A stretch of 64,000 nucleotides of DNA from Rhododendron vialii. Lineage: Eukaryota; Streptophyta; Magnoliopsida; Ericales; Ericaceae. Both the position numbers and the translations under genes were made by a program. Positions 61,119-64,000 of the stretch are shown piece after piece. The notes under the pieces were generated by a model, which saw nothing but the letters and a program-made list of their open reading frames with translations, searched no databases and had not been told where the DNA came from. The stretch covers positions 45,274,501 to 45,338,500 of the forward strand of contig NC_080557.1 in the NCBI RefSeq assembly GCF_030253575.1. Direction: 5' to 3'. The first letter of the stretch is position 1; each line of letters starts with the position of its first letter.

Positions 61119-63830
61119 TTAATCGGTCGAACTAACTTGTCCATTTTCTGGTTCAAGACTCTCTTCTTTTGATCTTGAAAAGGCATCAGAAGGGATGTTA
61201 ATGCCTGCAAAGCCAACAATGACAGCTGCACCTCCAATATAATCCATGAGGTTAGGAGCATTGCCTGTCAGTGCATCAACCACAGCTGCTATGGGAACCT
61301 GAATGGTAAGTCCTGCTGTTGCTACTGTGGTGGTTGTCAGTAGAACGGCCTTGGCCCACAGGTAATCGCTAAGCACGTTATCCAACAAGCCTAATAGATG
61401 ACAAAAAATATCCCTCAGCGAAACAGCATGATGCCAAAGACCCAAAACTTACACAAACAAAGAAAAAAGAGCTTGTTGCCTGAAATTCCAGCAAATAAGT
61501 GTGGGTTGAACTAGATAATCAAAAAAAAAAAAAAAACAGAAGATGATGAAGGGATAAACGGAACAAAATGCATTCGTCACTTTTCAATAGTGTTGGAGTT
61601 GGACTCATTCACACCTCATTGCAACTGAAGGTTAGCTACATCAATTGAACAAACAAATAGATACTAGAAACTAGGCCTTTCACAATAATACAGCCTCAAT
61701 GCAGGATCCACAAGAAGATGATGGTTTATTTGATGTGTTCCTTGCATACAATTCTATTTCGAGTCTTTCCAAAATATTGTAATATTGCCTTATTTCCATA
61801 TTTTTTAAGGATTTCAGGGATAAAAGATTTCGCTAATGCTATTACTCACAGTTTTAAGATCGAATAAACTCCATCGAATTGGTTTCTAGAAAATCCCATA
61901 TGCAGACTTCATACACTATCATAATCAATGAGTCAGAACAGGGAACTACCAAGATGCATCTTTAGTCTTTAAATTACCATATGCCTTCAAGATAAATCCA
62001 AAAGCTTTACCAGGCTGCATTTCCCTCAATCTTCAGAAAAAGGCTTTGGTTACTGGTAGAAATGGTTCAGAGTCAAGAAGCTTATAGTTTGTATAAAGGA
62101 ATATCCCTTTGTAATAGTAGTAATTTCCGTGTGCATCCGTGATGAACACATTTAACACCATACCAATATTATCCAAGGGAAGATGTGGTACTATGAAAGA
62201 AACTGGAAATAAGATAACTTGTCACATGAACATGCAACAAAGATCACATTTTTACATATCTGAGATCCAGCCATGTATGGGTATTATGTAACAAGGACGT
62301 TAAAGCAAGCTCTATGCTGTTGACAAGGTGGGTTGTGGAACCCTAAAAAACCAACTAAACTAGGCATGTTCCAGCCACATAAGTTACATAAATGATGTAA
62401 CTACAATTCAAGAAAACTTTAGACAAGAATCCCATGAGGGCAGATAAATCTAACTCACCAAAGATTAGGAATGTGGAAGAAATGTTTTAAAGGGAAACAA
62501 TAAATATAGGCCAGTTAAAAGAAGCTAAAAAGCACTAATTATGCACATACCTTTACCAACAAGAAGACCCACTTGCTTCCATGTAAGTACTTTAAAAGGC
62601 TCCAGCTTGGTAAAGTTAAGTATGAGGGCAACAGGTAGGAAGATCAAAAGGTTGAATAACCCTAAATAGCCAAGAAACTGTGCCATACTGACAATACCAC
62701 TTTTCCCATCATCATCTGGTAGCTTTCTACGGATAAGTGTAATATACACCGCATACAAGGCTGCAGACACAAGAGCAAGAATGTCTCCAAGCAGAGGGTT
62801 TGAAGCAGTTGCACTTAACCCAGTCTCAGAGTCACCCAAGCTGACAATTACCGTTCCAGCCATGCAAAGGATAACACTAACCAGCTTGACCCAAGTGAAC
62901 TTCTCGCCCAAGAATGCAAGAGAAACCAGAAAGGTGAAAAGGCTGGAAACACTGCTCAAAATGGTATTTGACTGTAAAAAACAATGGCAAGGAACTTAGT
63001 ATGACAAAAGACTAAGCGCTGTTGCTTGCTTGCTTTCCATTTTACATTTTTTCACCATATTATATAAGGGGAAAAAGATGAACAATCAATGTCTTCGTTT
63101 TGTGCAAAAAGAAAACTTCCAAAAAATTGATAACTTGTTTTCGGTGTTCCCTGAAAAATGAGTTGTTCTGATCGGGTAAAGTTTTCCCGCAACAAGTTTC
63201 TGAGAACTCTTTCCAAACAAGTTTTAGTTTCGGGAAAAGGAAAATGATACCAAAAAAGAAAGTATAGAATACAATATGCCTTACCGTAACTGAAGTATAC
63301 TTCAGTGAGAGATTAAAAGTGAATTGTGCAAGGAACCAAAACGGGCATATCAACAGGCTGATCTTAGCCACTCTGCTGCGTGTCCAACGCCCTTTCGCAT
63401 CTAGTCCTTCATTAGCATCACCACATACAGAAGGATTATCAATATCATTTTCTGATTCCAAAATTACATGGCCTTCATGGTGGGTTATTTCTTGTTGTCC
63501 GACAATCGAACCTGGATTTAACTCAGCTTGAGTACCTGTATCTCTCTGCTCAAGAAGCAGAACCTCTTCTGAACCCCCCAAATCTTGCGAACTACTGCCT
63601 TTTCTGTTTCGCCAAAAGAATATACTCACATATTTATCCTCCAAATAACGACCGATTTCAAATAGAGGAATGTAAACCACGAACAACGAATTGCAAATGT
63701 AGGCTATGAGAAAGGGCGAAACCCCCTCGTCCACAACTGACTGTACCACAAAGCTAGCGACAATCCAGATTGTTGCGACAACAACTATGTATATCAAACC
63801 TAAAACCCACCTCCATGCTTCACTCTTCAT
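61119..63830 (-). CDS. SLC35F/EamA-type (DMT superfamily) membrane transporter
   Basis: Multi-pass solute transporter of the drug/metabolite transporter superfamily, closest to the SLC35F5/yeast YML018C group; substrate unknown. Exons in order: 63285-63830, 62551-62971, 61119-61390, giving 412 residues in frame. About ten hydrophobic helices can be seen. The first is WVLGLIYIVVVATIWIVASF, followed by PFLIAYICNSLFVVYIPLFE. A long polar loop of about 90 residues (GSSSQDLG to DAKGRW) is followed by the second half of the fold with EamA-like segments SNTILSSVSSLFTFLVSLAF, GKGLLDNVLSDYLWAKAVLL and DYIGGAAVIVGFAGINIPSD. The start MKSEAWRWVLGL matches plant relatives. The closest Arabidopsis gene I recall is At3g07080, the neighbour of the DeSI gene there as here. 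Confidence 0.9.
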
Positions 63831-64000
63831 GCCTCTCAGCCTTCTGAAAAACAGGAAGAAATCTACAAGACCTTCAATTCCAAAATACCCATTTTACTAG
63901 AATTATTGAGCTCTAAACTACAAACCTAAAACCCATCTCCAAAATTCACTTTTCAATACTTTCCAATGCAATTTTCCAAACAACTCGTCCTCTATGCACT
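63831..64000 (-). other. 5' leader of the SLC35F-type gene
   Basis: Sequence upstream of the start codon, with an acceptor-like TTTTTCAG about 20 nt before it on the minus strand, so a 5'-UTR intron may run off the window edge. Nothing else is recognisable. Confidence 0.4.

Noticed and set aside
1-64000. Search for a prokaryotic-type defence system, integrated virus or biosynthetic cluster
   Set aside because: All seven genes are ordinary plant nuclear genes with introns; no reverse transcriptase, capsid, integrase or clustered enzyme genes were seen.

Overview
The window is nuclear DNA of a flowering plant, almost certainly a eudicot. It has intron-rich genes with GT-AG introns, AT-rich spacers, CT/GA microsatellites, and many small transposons (Stowaway, hAT and Mutator-like MITEs, tRNA-type SINEs, an LTR derivative). 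Seven protein-coding genes can be reconstructed exon by exon with the reading frame kept throughout. All products are plant-type and about the usual length for their families. I cannot name the species from sequence alone.

Layout. (1) 641-11533, plus: EAF1, the HSA/SANT scaffold of the plant NuA4 histone acetyltransferase complex, 22 coding exons, about 1950 residues. (2) 13907-23080, plus: a probable plastid-targeted DedA/SNARE-associated membrane protein, 10 exons, whose 4-kb first intron is full of transposons. (3) 24629-28318, minus: a BTB-NPH3 (NPH3/RPT2-like) protein, 4 exons, 608 residues. (4) 28319-34675: gene-free, with a small LTR-type element, a SINE head and TE debris. (5) 34676-40708, minus: PRT1, the RING-RING-ZZ N-degron ubiquitin ligase. 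It carries three extra in-frame copies of a 45-codon exon between its two RING domains, which is the most unusual thing in the window. (6) 40801-41725: a foldback Mutator-like MITE with a perfect 9-bp target duplication, just upstream of PRT1. (7) 43345-52209, minus: LEUNIG_HOMOLOG (LUH), a Groucho/Tup1-type co-repressor, 17 exons, 786 residues. (8) 52210-57860: spacer with nested MITEs and the promoter of the next gene. (9) 57861-60040, plus: a DeSI/PPPDE thiol isopeptidase. (10) 61119-63830, minus: an SLC35F/EamA (drug/metabolite transporter superfamily) membrane protein.

The genes do not form an operon-like unit; they are independent plant loci. From memory of the Arabidopsis map, EAF1 and PRT1 lie near each other on chromosome 3, and the DeSI and SLC35F-type genes are immediate neighbours there (At3g07090/At3g07080). 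The window may therefore keep two old syntenic pairs. No CRISPR array, rRNA, convincing tRNA gene, virus or new multi-gene system was found. The novelty is in gene architecture (PRT1 exon amplification) and in nested foldback transposons.
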